From an uncultured Acholeplasmataceae bacterium (GTDB lineage: Bacteria > Bacillota_I > Bacilli_A > Acholeplasmatales > Acholeplasmataceae), in NCBI GenBank assembly GCA_946577115.1, contig CAMOAP010000016.1:1-23013 (forward strand): DNA of 23,013 bases. Direction: 5' to 3'. Under the pieces are notes generated by a model that was not told the DNA's origin, searched no databases, and saw nothing but the letters and a program-made list of their open reading frames with translations. This document shows positions 8,020 through 16,318 of the stretch, piece after piece. The translations under genes and the position numbers were made by a program. Each line of letters starts with the position of its first letter. Position 1 is the first letter of the stretch.

Positions 8020-8289
8020 ATGGCTAAAAAATCCAAGATCGTAAAAGATCAAAAACAAAGAGAGCTAGTTTTAAAATATTCCAAACTACGCTTAGAACTT
8101 AAAAAAAAAGCTGATTACACTGGATTGTCTCAAATTCCTGCCAAAGCATCACCTGTACGTTTAAAAAACAGAGATTCTATTGATGGAAGACCACGCGGAT
8201 ACATTCGTAAATTTGGCATTTCTCGCATTAATTTTAGGCAATTAGCTCATCAAGGTAAATTACCTGGAGTCAGAAAAACTAGTTGGTAA
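8020..8289 (+). CDS. rpsN: 30S ribosomal protein S14, cysteine-free form
   Basis: S14 (89 residues) is a late-assembling protein of the 30S head. The C-terminal half, with [19 protein letters not shown] and [11 protein letters not shown], is the family signature. S14 occurs as a 61-residue zinc form with two CxxC pairs and as a longer zinc-independent form without them. This is the long form: it contains no cysteine at all. In many Firmicutes the spc operon carries the zinc form instead. The ribosome binding site is weak (AAAGGAA). Confidence 0.97.
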   Translation: MAKKSKIVKDQKQRELVLKYSKLRLELKKKADYTGLSQIPAKASPVRLKNRDSIDGRPRGYIRKFGISRINFRQLAHQGKLPGVRKTSW

Positions 8290-8310
8290 AGGTAAAAAGG
8301 AGGCTCAAAC

Positions 8311-8703
8311 ATGGTTATGACAGACCCTATTGCAGATATGCTGACACGCATTCGTAATGCCAATCAAATGTCACATTTAAAAGTGTTATTACCTGCTTCT
8401 AAGTTAAAATTAGAAATTTTAGCAGTTTTAAAAAAAGAAGGTTTTATTAAAGATTTTTATCTATCTCAGTCATCTCGTGAAATAATTATTAGTTTGAAAT
8501 ATTCTCCCAACAAAGAAAGAGTTATTAAAGGCTTAAAAAGAGTTTCCAAACCAGGACTTAGAGTTTATGCATCAGCAGAACAAATTCCTAAAGTACTTAA
8601 TGGTTTAGGAGTTGCTTTGGTTTCTACTTCTAAAGGAATTTTAACAGACGCTCAAGCTCGCCTTTCTAAAGTTGGTGGCGAAGTTTTAGCTTATATTTGG
8701 TAA
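8311..8703 (+). CDS. rpsH: 30S ribosomal protein S8
   Basis: S8 (130 residues) nucleates the central domain of 16S rRNA, and in E. coli it represses the spc operon. [21 protein letters not shown]-like [17 protein letters not shown], and the C-terminal [14 protein letters not shown] and GGEVLAYIW are complete. Two ATG codons lie two codons apart. The first is used here because AAAGGAGG is 7 bases before it. No S8-binding RNA structure was established in this cluster by eye. Confidence 0.97.
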   Translation: MVMTDPIADMLTRIRNANQMSHLKVLLPASKLKLEILAVLKKEGFIKDFYLSQSSREIIISLKYSPNKERVIKGLKRVSKPGLRVYASAEQIPKVLNGLGVALVSTSKGILTDAQARLSKVGGEVLAYIW

Positions 8704-8740
8704 TTAATTACCAAATCAAAAGTAGTTAAAGGAGAAAATT

Positions 8741-9295
8741 ATGTCACGAGTAGGAAATAAATCGATTGAAGTCCCTAATACAGTTAAAGTTGATATCAAA
8801 GATAGCAATTTTATCTCAGTTGAAGGCCCTAAAGGCAAATTAGAATATCAATTCAATCACAGATTAACAATCACTAACGACAACAAAGTCATCACAGTCA
8901 AACGTCCTAATGATGAAATTTTTATGAAAAAAATTCATGGAACCACCAGAGCCTTGCTTTCTAATATGGTAGAAGGCGTAAGCAAGGGTTTTCAAAAAAC
9001 CTTAAAAATTGTAGGGTTAGCTTATCGCGCTCAAATTAAAGATAAACAATTAATTTTATCTTTAGGTTTTTCTCATCCCGTAAGTCTTGCCATACCTGAT
9101 AATCTAGAAGTGTTAGTTCACCAAAATACAGAAATTGTTATTAAAGGAATTGACAAACAACTTGTCGGCGAATTTGCTGCTAAAAACGTAAAAATACGTA
9201 AACCAGAGCCTTATAAAGGTAAAGGCATCCGCTACGTAGGGCAATACGTTAGACAAAAAGCTGGTAAAAGTGCTAAAAAAACAAGAAAGGACTAA
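8741..9295 (+). CDS. rplF: 50S ribosomal protein L6
   Basis: L6 (184 residues) lies near the sarcin-ricin loop and the factor-binding site. It has the usual duplicated fold: [16 protein letters not shown] to [20 protein letters not shown] in the first half, and [23 protein letters not shown] onward in the second. [19 protein letters not shown] near residue 150 is the diagnostic C-terminal block. AAAGGAG precedes the start. The gap to rplR is only 9 bases. Confidence 0.97.
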   Translation: MSRVGNKSIEVPNTVKVDIKDSNFISVEGPKGKLEYQFNHRLTITNDNKVITVKRPNDEIFMKKIHGTTRALLSNMVEGVSKGFQKTLKIVGLAYRAQIKDKQLILSLGFSHPVSLAIPDNLEVLVHQNTEIVIKGIDKQLVGEFAAKNVKIRKPEPYKGKGIRYVGQYVRQKAGKSAKKTRKD

Positions 9296-9304
9296 AAATA
9301 AGTT

Positions 9305-9658
9305 ATGATAACTAAACAATCCTCTAATTTGCTTCGTAAAAAACGCCATCTTCGCCTTAGAAAAATTGTTTCAGGCACATCACAAAGACCACGTTTAAAT
9401 GTTTTTAGATCTAATAAATTTCTTTATGTTCAAATAATTGATGACACCCAACAAACAACTTTATGCAGTGCTCATAGTAAAGAAGCGAATATTTTGGGAT
9501 CCAATATCAAAGCCGCTGAAGCAGTAGGCGCTCTGATAGCTAAAAAAGCCTTATCCCAAGGCATTAAAAACGTTGTTTTTGATAGATCAGGTTATTTGTA
9601 TCACGGCAAAATCAAAGCTTTAGCTGATGCTTGTCGTAAATCAGGCTTACAGTTTTAA
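9305..9658 (+). CDS. rplR: 50S ribosomal protein L18
   Basis: L18 (117 residues) binds 5S rRNA together with L5. [36 protein letters not shown], and the C-terminal [20 protein letters not shown] with GLQF at the end identify it. The only purine-rich site, AAAGGA, lies inside the end of rplF, about 13 bases before the ATG. That is longer than ideal, so coupling to rplF is likely. Confidence 0.96.
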   Translation: MITKQSSNLLRKKRHLRLRKIVSGTSQRPRLNVFRSNKFLYVQIIDDTQQTTLCSAHSKEANILGSNIKAAEAVGALIAKKALSQGIKNVVFDRSGYLYHGKIKALADACRKSGLQF

Positions 9659-9672
9659 AGGAGAAAAACAAA

Positions 9673-10188
9673 ATGAAAGCAATAAAGAAAGAATTTAACA
9701 ACAAATCCCCTCTTTTAGAAGAAAAAGTGGTTAAAATTAATCGTATTACTAAAGTAGTTAAAGGTGGCGCTCGTTTTCGTTTTTCTGCTTTGGTAGTTGT
9801 TGGTGATAAAAAAGGGCAAATTGGTTTTGCCACCGCTAAAGCTAAAGAAATTGTAGAAGCTATTAAAAAAGCTTTAGAAAAAGCCAAAAAACAATTAGTT
9901 CGTATTCCTATTACAGGAACCACTATTCCTCATGACACTATTGGACGTTTTGGAGCGTCTAAGTTTTTTTTAAAACCAGCTTCCAAAGGAACTGGAATTG
10001 TTGCTGGAGGAAAAGCTGCTAGAACTATTTTAGAATTAGTAGGCATTAATGATGTTCTTACTAAAACTTTTGGTTCGCGCACCTCTATTAACGTAATAAG
10101 AGCAGTAATGGATGGATTACAAAGTTTACGTACTAAAGAAGAAGTAGCTAAATTAAGAGGCATTACTTTAGCGAAAAAAGAACAATGA
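9673..10188 (+). CDS. rpsE: 30S ribosomal protein S5
   Basis: S5 (171 residues) forms part of the mRNA entry site and helps reading accuracy. The N-terminal double-stranded RNA-binding domain is clear ([20 protein letters not shown], then [20 protein letters not shown]). The C-terminal domain has [38 protein letters not shown] and [17 protein letters not shown] precedes the ATG. The stop codon overlaps the rpmD start (ATGA), and use of TGA here supports UGA as a stop. Confidence 0.98.
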   Translation: MKAIKKEFNNKSPLLEEKVVKINRITKVVKGGARFRFSALVVVGDKKGQIGFATAKAKEIVEAIKKALEKAKKQLVRIPITGTTIPHDTIGRFGASKFFLKPASKGTGIVAGGKAARTILELVGINDVLTKTFGSRTSINVIRAVMDGLQSLRTKEEVAKLRGITLAKKEQ

Positions 10189-10382
10189 AATTAAAAGTTA
10201 CTCTTATTAAAAGCCTTATTGCTTGTCGTGTTAATCAAATTAAAACCGCTCACTGCCTAGGTTTGAAAAAAATTAACAATCAAGTTATTAAAGATGATAC
10301 TCCAGCCATCCATGGGATGATTAAAACCATCAGTCATCTTGTTTTAGTTGAAAAAGTTTCTGATACAAAGGAGCAAAAATAA
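10185..10382 (+). CDS. rpmD: 50S ribosomal protein L30
   Basis: L30 (65 residues) is a small 50S protein absent from several reduced genomes but kept here. [24 protein letters not shown] and the motif pair [13 protein letters not shown] and HLVLVEKV fit the family, slightly divergent. It overlaps rpsE by four bases and rplO by one (TAATG), so it is held tightly between its neighbours. AAAGGAGCA within its own end is the ribosome binding site of rplO. Confidence 0.93.
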   Translation: MKLKVTLIKSLIACRVNQIKTAHCLGLKKINNQVIKDDTPAIHGMIKTISHLVLVEKVSDTKEQK

Positions 10383-10819
10383 TGTTACACACACTAAAAC
10401 CAGTTACTAATGCTCGTAAATCCACTAAACGTTTAGGACGTGGACCTGGTAGTGGCACTGGTAAAACTTCTGGTAAAGGTCATAAAGGACAATTAGCACG
10501 TTCAGGAAAAACTTTGCGTCCCGGCTTTGAAGGCGGACAAATTCCTTTTTTTCAAAGAATTCCTAAAAGAGGATTTCACAATTTTGCCCAAAAAAAATAC
10601 GCTCTTCTTAACCTTAAAACTCTAGAAACCCTTCCTCAAGATACCGTTGTTACTCCTCAATTATTGTTAGAAAAAAAAATAATCAAAGACCAATTATGTG
10701 GTATTAAAGTTTTGTCGCAAGGAACTCTCACTAAAAAATTATGCGTAAAAGCTTCAAAATTCTCCAAACAAGCTCAAGCAGCCATTTTAGCAGTTGGTGG
10801 AAATATAGAGGTAATTTAA
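10382..10819 (+). CDS. rplO: 50S ribosomal protein L15
   Basis: L15 (145 residues) is a late 50S assembly protein. The N-terminal glycine-rich, basic extension (LGRGPGSGTGKTSGKGHKGQ near residue 18, then RPGFEGGQIPFFQRIPKRGF) is diagnostic. The C-terminal globular part (VLSQGTLTKKLCVKASKFSK and AILAVGGNIEVI) is complete. Length is normal. Two bases separate its stop codon from the secY start. Confidence 0.97.
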   Translation: MLHTLKPVTNARKSTKRLGRGPGSGTGKTSGKGHKGQLARSGKTLRPGFEGGQIPFFQRIPKRGFHNFAQKKYALLNLKTLETLPQDTVVTPQLLLEKKIIKDQLCGIKVLSQGTLTKKLCVKASKFSKQAQAAILAVGGNIEVI

Positions 10820-10821
10820 AG

Positions 10822-12063
10822 ATGAAACGTCAATTAAAATTAGTTTTATGCAATTGTAAATTAATGTTTAAAATCTTTTTTACCTTATTTATTATTTCTA
10901 TTGTTTGTTTAGGAACTTCTTGGCCTCTTCCTTTTATTAATTCTGAATCTCTGGATTTGTCAAAACTTTTTGGGGTTTTTTCCATAAACGCTGGTACTCT
11001 TTTTGGATTGGGAATAACTCCTTATATTACTGCTTCCATTGTAGTGCAATTTTTGCAAAAGCTCCTTCCTATTTGTCGTGAATGGAAAGACCAAGGACAA
11101 ATGGGCAAACGCAAACTTAATCTTTTGACACGTAGTCTTGCTTTATTATTTTCTTTTGGGCAATCTTTTGCTTTTTTGAACAGTTATTCAAAACTTTTAG
11201 TCACATCAATAAGCACAAGCCAACTGTTTTTGTTAGCTTTAATTGCTACTGCAGGAGTTGCTATTTTAATTTGGTTTGCTGACCTGATCAATACCAAAGG
11301 TATTGGGAATGGGACTTCTATTTTAATTGTTGTTTCGATGAGTCACAGCCTAATTAATCTATTTGCAAATTTGAACAAATCATATTTATCTCAAAATATT
11401 TTTTTAACTTCGAAAACTTTTAAATTTGCATGTATTATTCTTATGCTTCTCTTATTTTTAATTTTTACTGTGGTTGTGCAAATAACATCTTTAAAAATAC
11501 CTATCAATTATGCGCGTAATCAAGTGCCATGCAATAGCTACATTCCATTAAAAATTAATAGTGCAGGAGTTATGCCAGTTATTTTGGCATTTTCTTTATT
11601 GCAACCTTTCCAGATTTTAGCAGGAGTTATTGGGAATGAAAAATTGACTAAGTATGTAAATTTTTTTACCAACACCAATTATTCTAACAACCAAATTAAC
11701 TTCTTTGCCATAGGCTTTTTAGTCTTGTTAGTAATTGTTCTTTCTTTCTTTTCTGCTTTTATGAATGTCAATCCCGAAGATATTTCAGAACATTTATCTA
11801 AACAAGATGCCTATATTGCAGGCTTAAGACCAGGTGAACAAACTACTCGTTATTTAGCTAATACTTTATTTAAAATCACTATTTTAGGCACTGTTTTTAT
11901 TGCTACTCTTGTTGTAACACCTATTCTTATGGAACATTTTTTAAGTTTGAAAGATATGAAATTAGGAGGAACCAGTTTGCTTATTATTGTTAGTGTAGCC
12001 CTTGAAACTATCCAACGAATCAAAGCTACTGCCAACAAAAAAGAATATCAAAAATTATTTTAA
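10822..12063 (+). CDS. secY: Sec translocase channel subunit SecY
   Basis: SecY (413 residues) is the membrane pore through which SecA drives secreted proteins, including effectors in phytoplasmas. About ten hydrophobic segments can be counted, beginning with LMFKIFFTLFIISIVCLG. The plug-region motif FSINAGTLFGLGITPYITASI near residues 53-73, GIGNGTSILI near 159 and GLRPGEQTTRYL near 334 are conserved. I use the ATG at 10822, two bases after rplO. A longer in-frame reading from 10741 would lie inside rplO and add a non-SecY N-terminus. AGAGGT is the ribosome binding site. secY is a widely used fine-typing marker for phytoplasmas. Confidence 0.96.
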   Translation: MKRQLKLVLCNCKLMFKIFFTLFIISIVCLGTSWPLPFINSESLDLSKLFGVFSINAGTLFGLGITPYITASIVVQFLQKLLPICREWKDQGQMGKRKLNLLTRSLALLFSFGQSFAFLNSYSKLLVTSISTSQLFLLALIATAGVAILIWFADLINTKGIGNGTSILIVVSMSHSLINLFANLNKSYLSQNIFLTSKTFKFACIILMLLLFLIFTVVVQITSLKIPINYARNQVPCNSYIPLKINSAGVMPVILAFSLLQPFQILAGVIGNEKLTKYVNFFTNTNYSNNQINFFAIGFLVLLVIVLSFFSAFMNVNPEDISEHLSKQDAYIAGLRPGEQTTRYLANTLFKITILGTVFIATLVVTPILMEHFLSLKDMKLGGTSLLIIVSVALETIQRIKATANKKEYQKLF

Positions 12064-12081
12064 TTAAGCAAAAAAGACAAC

Positions 12082-12735
12082 ATGATACTAATATTATTAG
12101 GACCACCCGGCATTGGTAAAGGGACTCAAGCTTTTGTTTTATCAGATATTTTAAAAATAAACCACATTTCAACAGGCGATATTTTCCGTAAAAATTTTAA
12201 AGAAAATACTAAATTAGGCATTTTAAGTAAAAAATTTATTGCTCAAGGACTTTTAGTTCCTGACGATATCACTAATCAAATGATAGCTGATTACTTGTCT
12301 AAGGACATAGCTGCTAAAGATTTTTTATTAGACGGCTTTCCCCGCAATGTTTTTCAAGCTTGTTTTTTGGATGATTTTTTTAAAAAAACTCATTTATTTT
12401 TAACGAAAGTCATCTATTTTAACGCTGGCACCCAAGATTTAATGAAAAGAATTGTAGGACGCAGAATTTGTCCTGAATGTGGCAAGGTTTATCACATCGA
12501 AAACATTCCTCCCAAAAATTCAGGCATTTGTGACAAAGACCAAAAAATCTTAATTCAAAGAGAAGATGATAAACCAGAAACTTTCCTTAAACGACTCAAA
12601 GTGTTTAATAAAGAAACATTGCCATTAGTGAAATATTATCGCGAACAAAACCAACTTTTTGAAGTAGATGGCATGCAAAACATCGACCAAGTTACTAAAA
12701 TGATTTTAGAAGTTTTAGAAACGGACCGCAAATGA
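12082..12735 (+). CDS. adk: adenylate kinase
   Basis: Adenylate kinase (217 residues) converts ATP and AMP to two ADP in the cytoplasm. The P-loop GPPGIGKGT is at residues 7-15. STGDIFR near 30, LLDGFPRN near 82-89 and GRRICPECG near 126-134 are the expected substrate and LID motifs. It is the long form with a zinc LID: Cys130, Cys133, Cys150 and Asp153 match the Cys-Cys-Cys-Asp type. Only a poor ribosome binding site is seen 18 bases after secY. It overlaps map by four bases (ATGA). Confidence 0.97.
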   Translation: MILILLGPPGIGKGTQAFVLSDILKINHISTGDIFRKNFKENTKLGILSKKFIAQGLLVPDDITNQMIADYLSKDIAAKDFLLDGFPRNVFQACFLDDFFKKTHLFLTKVIYFNAGTQDLMKRIVGRRICPECGKVYHIENIPPKNSGICDKDQKILIQREDDKPETFLKRLKVFNKETLPLVKYYREQNQLFEVDGMQNIDQVTKMILEVLETDRK

Positions 12736-13475
12736 TTCCAATTAAAAATCCTCATGAAATTGCTATCATGAAACAAGCAGGAAAAATCATTAAAGAAGCC
12801 CAACGATTACTTGCTTCCTTTGTTATTCCAGGAATATCAACTTTTTATCTAGATTTATTAGCTAAGAATTTTTATCAAAAAAAAGGTGTCATTTCTGCCT
12901 TTAAAGGTTACAATGGCTTTCCTAAACATATTTGTGCCTCAATTAATGAAGTGGTAGTTCACGGAATTCCTTCCAAAAAAACCATCCTTAAACAAGGTGA
13001 TATCATTACCTTAGATTTAGGAATTAACTATCAAGGTTATTATGTTGATTGTGCTTATTCTTATGCTGTAGGAACTGTTTGCCAAACTACTCAAAATTTG
13101 CTTGCATTTACTAAAAAAGCCTTATTAAAAGGTCTTTTACAAATCAAGCCCCAAAATCATTTTTCTGATATTTCTCATGCCATTGAACTTTGTGCTAAAA
13201 AAAATAATTTAGGCATTGTAGAAGAATTTACCGGACATGGTATTGGTACATCTTTGCATGAAGAACCCTATATTCCTAATTTTGGCAAACCCCACGAAGG
13301 CGCAATATTGCAGCCAGGAATGACTTTTTGTGTGGAACCTATGCTTACTGTAGGGAATCCCGAAATTGCTATTTTGCAAGATAATTGGACTGTAGTTACC
13401 ATAGATAAAAGTCTAAGTGCTCATTTTGAACACACAGTTTTAGTAACTCCTACAGGATATAAAATACTTGCATAA
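12732..13475 (+). CDS. map: methionine aminopeptidase, type I
   Basis: Removes the initiator methionine from new proteins (M24 family, 247 residues). All metal-binding residues can be placed by motif: Asp95 (TLDLG), Asp106 (YYVDCAYSYAVG), His169 (FTGHGIG), Glu202 (CVEPM) and Glu233 (FEHTVLV). The catalytic-site His77 lies in VVHGIP. It has no N-terminal zinc-finger extension, so it is the short bacterial form. The start lies in the adk stop codon, giving an adk-map pair as in Bacillus. Confidence 0.97.
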   Translation: MIPIKNPHEIAIMKQAGKIIKEAQRLLASFVIPGISTFYLDLLAKNFYQKKGVISAFKGYNGFPKHICASINEVVVHGIPSKKTILKQGDIITLDLGINYQGYYVDCAYSYAVGTVCQTTQNLLAFTKKALLKGLLQIKPQNHFSDISHAIELCAKKNNLGIVEEFTGHGIGTSLHEEPYIPNFGKPHEGAILQPGMTFCVEPMLTVGNPEIAILQDNWTVVTIDKSLSAHFEHTVLVTPTGYKILA

Positions 13476-13551
13476 TATATTTTTCATTTTACCAAATTAC
13501 ATCACAATCGCCCCCTAACCCCAGAAATAAAAATTAAAGGAATTACTTTTA

Positions 13552-13788
13552 ATGCCAAAAAAAAATTTAAACGAAAATGAATCCAAAATTGAAATCGAAG
13601 CTCAAGTTGTTGAATTATTATCAAATGATAAATTTAAAGTAGAGCTTTCAAATAAAAAAACGATTATTGCTTATGTTTCTGGTAAAATACGTATCAACAA
13701 CATACGCATTTTACCTGGTGATAAAGTAAGAATTGAATTATCACCATACGACCCTACACGAGCACGAATCACTTATCGTTTTAAGTAA
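13552..13788 (+). CDS. infA: translation initiation factor IF-1
   Basis: IF-1 (78 residues) binds the A site of the 30S subunit during initiation. It is a single OB fold. [45 protein letters not shown] and the end ARITYRFK are the family pattern. It is a few residues longer than usual at the N-terminus ([17 protein letters not shown]); no later methionine could replace the start. AAAGGA precedes the ATG. The 76-base gap after map holds an unusually C-rich patch (13509-13522), but I see no clear promoter. Confidence 0.95.
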   Translation: MPKKNLNENESKIEIEAQVVELLSNDKFKVELSNKKTIIAYVSGKIRINNIRILPGDKVRIELSPYDPTRARITYRFK

Positions 13789-13800
13789 GGAGAAAAGACT

Positions 13801-13917
13801 ATGAAAGTTAGAGCTTCAGTTAAAAAACGCAGCGAAGATGATATTATTGTTCGTCGCAAAGGACGCATTTATGTTATCAATAAAAAAAATCGTAGACACA
13901 ATCAAAGACAAGGATAA
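13801..13917 (+). CDS. rpmJ: 50S ribosomal protein L36, cysteine-free form
   Basis: L36 (38 residues) is the smallest common 50S protein. It starts [14 protein letters not shown], continues [15 protein letters not shown] and ends RHNQRQG, which fits the family along its whole length. The usual zinc form has three cysteines and a histidine. Here all three cysteine positions are replaced and no cysteine remains, so it is the zinc-independent type. AAGGAG follows the infA stop codon, and the gene sits 12 bases from infA and 12 from rpsM, as in Firmicutes. Confidence 0.95.
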
Positions 13918-13929
13918 AAGGAGATATTT

Positions 13930-14295
13930 ATGGCACGAATTGCAGGAATAGATATTCCAAGCGATAAAAGAGTAGTAATTTCATTAACTTATATTTATGG
14001 TTTAGGCAATAAATTATCTCATAAAATTTTAAATGAGTTAAACATTGACCAAAATATTAGAGTTAAAAATTTAACCGAACAGCAATTATCAGCTTTACGT
14101 ATTGAAATTACTAAATACAACGTAGAAGGCGACCTAAGACGCGAAGTTACTTTAAATATTAAACGTTTAATGGAAATTGGAGCTTACAGAGGACTACGTC
14201 ATCGTAAAGGATTGCCTGTAAGAGGGCAAAAAACTAGAAACAACGCTCACACTGTGAAAGGAAAACCTAAAGCAATTGCTGGTAAGAAAAAATAA
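13930..14295 (+). CDS. rpsM: 30S ribosomal protein S13
   Basis: S13 (121 residues) lies in the 30S head and contacts the 50S subunit and P-site t[36 protein letters not shown], the helical middle part, and [19 protein letters not shown] with the basic tail are complete. AAAGGAG precedes the ATG. It is followed by 41 AT-rich bases before rpsK. Confidence 0.98.
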   Translation: MARIAGIDIPSDKRVVISLTYIYGLGNKLSHKILNELNIDQNIRVKNLTEQQLSALRIEITKYNVEGDLRREVTLNIKRLMEIGAYRGLRHRKGLPVRGQKTRNNAHTVKGKPKAIAGKKK

Positions 14296-14336
14296 TAAAA
14301 TTAACTAAATAATAAAAATAATAAAGGAGAAAGGCA

Positions 14337-14722
14337 TTGGCAAGAAAAAAACTACTAAGCGCAAAGTTAAAAAAAATATTCCTTTAGGAATCGCACATAT
14401 TCATACCACCTTTAACAACACTATCGTTACTATCACCGATCTTAACGGTAATGCTGTTACTTGGAGTAGTGCAGGTGCTTTGGGTTTTAAAGGAAGTCGC
14501 AAATCAACCCCCTTTGCAGCTCAATTAGCCGCTGAAGCAGTTGCCAAAGTGGCGATGGAAAACGGGATGGTTAAAGTAGAAACTTTCATTACAGGACCAG
14601 GTCCCGGAAGAGAAGCAGCCATCCGTTCTTTGCAAGCAGCAGGATTAGAAATTACTGCTATTAAAGATGTTACTGCAGTACCACATAATGGTTGTCGACC
14701 GCCAAAACCTCCTAGAGGATAA
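14337..14722 (+). CDS. rpsK: 30S ribosomal protein S11 (frame needs a one-base change, or an ATT start)
   Basis: S11 lies on the 30S platform near the mRNA 3' end. The body is intact from [20 protein letters not shown] to [14 protein letters not shown]. The start is the problem. AAAGGAG (14323-14329) is 7 bases before TTG GCA AGA (M-A-R, the usual S11 start). That frame runs through seven A residues (14345-14351) and then leaves the S11 frame; an eighth A would give 128 residues. Alternatively, ATT at 14336 is in frame with the body and also gives 128 residues, but ATT starts are very rare. A start at the ATG at 14480 would delete about 48 conserved residues. I favour TTG plus an A-run slip or sequencing error. 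Confidence 0.85.
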
Positions 14723-14754
14723 AATAATCTTGTTCGACATTTCAAGGAGTGATT

Positions 14755-15786
14755 ATGAAAAATCTTAAATTTATTAAACCTTTTTTTGTTGAAGAAATTG
14801 ATGAAAATCCCATTTATGGGAAATTCACCATTAAACCTTTAGAAAGAGGATACGGCATTACTGTGGGAAACGCCCTAAGAAGAGTTTTGTTATCTTCTTT
14901 GCCTGGTACTGCTATTGTAAATGTTCAAATTCAAGGAGTAGAACAAGAATTTACTACTATTCCCGGCGTTTATGAAGATGTCATGACAATTATTTTAAAT
15001 TTAAAAAAAATTGTTTTTTCCGTAGACGACGAATCAGATGATTTTGAAGAAAAATTAGAATTAATCGCCAAAGGACCACAACGCTTAACTGCTGCTTCTT
15101 TTGAATTACCTGCAGGAGTTAAAATCATTAATCCCGATCATTACATTACCACCCTTTCTGATGATATTTGCTTTAATATGACAGTTACTATTAAAAAAGG
15201 CATTGGTTATGTTGGTTCCCAAGACAACAAAGTTCACAATGAAAATCAAGTAGGCGTTATTGCGATTGACTCTTTATTTACTCCTGTTGTTAATGTTTCT
15301 TATCAAGTAGAAAAAAAATTAGGTAATAAAGACGAATTAACTATTGAAATTACAACTAATGGTGCTCTTTTAGCTAAAGAAGCTTTAGCAACTGCAGCTA
15401 GCATTTTAGTAGATCATTTCAATGTTTTAGTAGAATTAAGCCAAAAACCTGCTCATGTAGAATTTATTTCTGAATCCAAAAAAGAAGCTCATAATTACGT
15501 GCTAGATTTAGAAATTGAACAATTAGATTTATCTGTAAGACTTTTTAACAGTCTTAAAAGAGCAGGGATTGATACAGTTGCCGCTTTAGTAAAATTAAGC
15601 GAAAAAGAAGTTGTCAAACTTAAAAGCTTAGGACGAAAATCTTTCCAAGAATTAAAAGATAAATTTTTAGAATATGGTTTAGAATTCAACGATTACCTTA
15701 AAGAAGCTTTGCATCATAGCGTTGAAGAAGACAAAGACAAACATTTAAAAATAAAAAACACATTAGAAAATAGAAAGGACAGATAA
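14755..15786 (+). CDS. rpoA: DNA-directed RNA polymerase alpha subunit
   Basis: RpoA dimerises to nucleate RNA polymerase assembly, and its C-terminal domain contacts DNA and regulators. The N-terminal domain has [20 protein letters not shown] near residue 22 and [19 protein letters not shown] near 42-60. The C-terminal domain has [19 protein letters not shown] and [16 protein letters not shown] use the ATG at 14755 (343 residues). A GTG at 14749 is also in frame, but it overlaps the AAGGAG ribosome binding site (14744-14749). A charged tail of about 25 residues extends past the C-terminal domain. Confidence 0.97.
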   Translation: MKNLKFIKPFFVEEIDENPIYGKFTIKPLERGYGITVGNALRRVLLSSLPGTAIVNVQIQGVEQEFTTIPGVYEDVMTIILNLKKIVFSVDDESDDFEEKLELIAKGPQRLTAASFELPAGVKIINPDHYITTLSDDICFNMTVTIKKGIGYVGSQDNKVHNENQVGVIAIDSLFTPVVNVSYQVEKKLGNKDELTIEITTNGALLAKEALATAASILVDHFNVLVELSQKPAHVEFISESKKEAHNYVLDLEIEQLDLSVRLFNSLKRAGIDTVAALVKLSEKEVVKLKSLGRKSFQELKDKFLEYGLEFNDYLKEALHHSVEEDKDKHLKIKNTLENRKDR

Positions 15787-15791
15787 ATTTT

Positions 15792-16147
15792 ATGCCTTTT
15801 AGTAAATTAGGACGCAATAAATCTCAAAGAAGAGCTTTGTTAAGAACTTTAATGACTGATTTAATTGTGCAAGAAAAAATTATGACAACTGAATCTAAAG
15901 CTAAAGAATTACAAAAATTAGCTGATAAAATGGTGACTTTATCTAAAAAAAATACTTTGCACACTAGACGACAAGCTAAAAGACATCTTTTGATGAAAAA
16001 ATCAACGATGATAATACAGTTTTGCAAAAACTATTTAAAGATATCTCCTCTAAATATCTTAATCGTCAAGGTGGGTACACTAGAGTTATTAAAACTGTTC
16101 CTCGTCGTGGTGATGGTGCTCCAATGGCAATTATCGCTTTTGTTTAA
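15792..16147 (+). CDS. rplQ: 50S ribosomal protein L17, frameshifted in the sequence as given
   Basis: L17 lies at the tunnel exit. The first 66 or so residues are normal ([20 protein letters not shown], then [10 protein letters not shown]). The frame then departs and would end at 16157 with an unrelated tail. The other frame holds the true C-terminus: [33 protein letters not shown], ending PMAIIAFV with TAA at 16145-16147. One extra T in the run at 15988-15991 would restore a 118-residue L17 with FDEK at the joint. An extra A in the A-run a few bases on would also restore the frame, with slightly different joint residues. Either a sequencing error or a real lesion is possible; function is probably kept because L17 is normally essential. 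Confidence 0.88.
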
Positions 16148-16199
16148 CAACAATTAACCGATCATTTTTAGGTTCTTTCACAAAAAAACTTAAATTATC

Positions 16200-16235
16200 A
16201 AAACCTTCTTATCTTAAGGATTAAGAAGGTTTTTT
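16200..16235 (+). terminator. rho-independent terminator after rplQ
   Basis: AAAACCTTCTTA (16200-16211) and TAAGAAGGTTTT (16222-16233) form a perfect 12-bp stem with a 10-base loop, and the right arm runs into a T tract ending at 16235. It lies 52 bases after the rplQ stop codon and closes the ribosomal cluster. This is the clearest intrinsic terminator in the window. Confidence 0.9.
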
Positions 16236-16318
16236 AATATTAACCCCTTTTTTCTTCACTCCTTATTTTTTATTTTAAATTCTGAAAAAATATTTTTTAG
16301 TTACACAAGGAGGCATTT

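Noticed and set aside
10741-10821. Longer secY reading from an ATG inside rplO
   Set aside because: The added N-terminus is out-of-frame rplO sequence; the ATG at 10822 has AGAGGT before it and gives the usual SecY start.
14480-14722. An 80-residue S11 beginning at the first ATG
   Set aside because: It would omit the conserved [18 protein letters not shown] part, which is encoded in frame just upstream.
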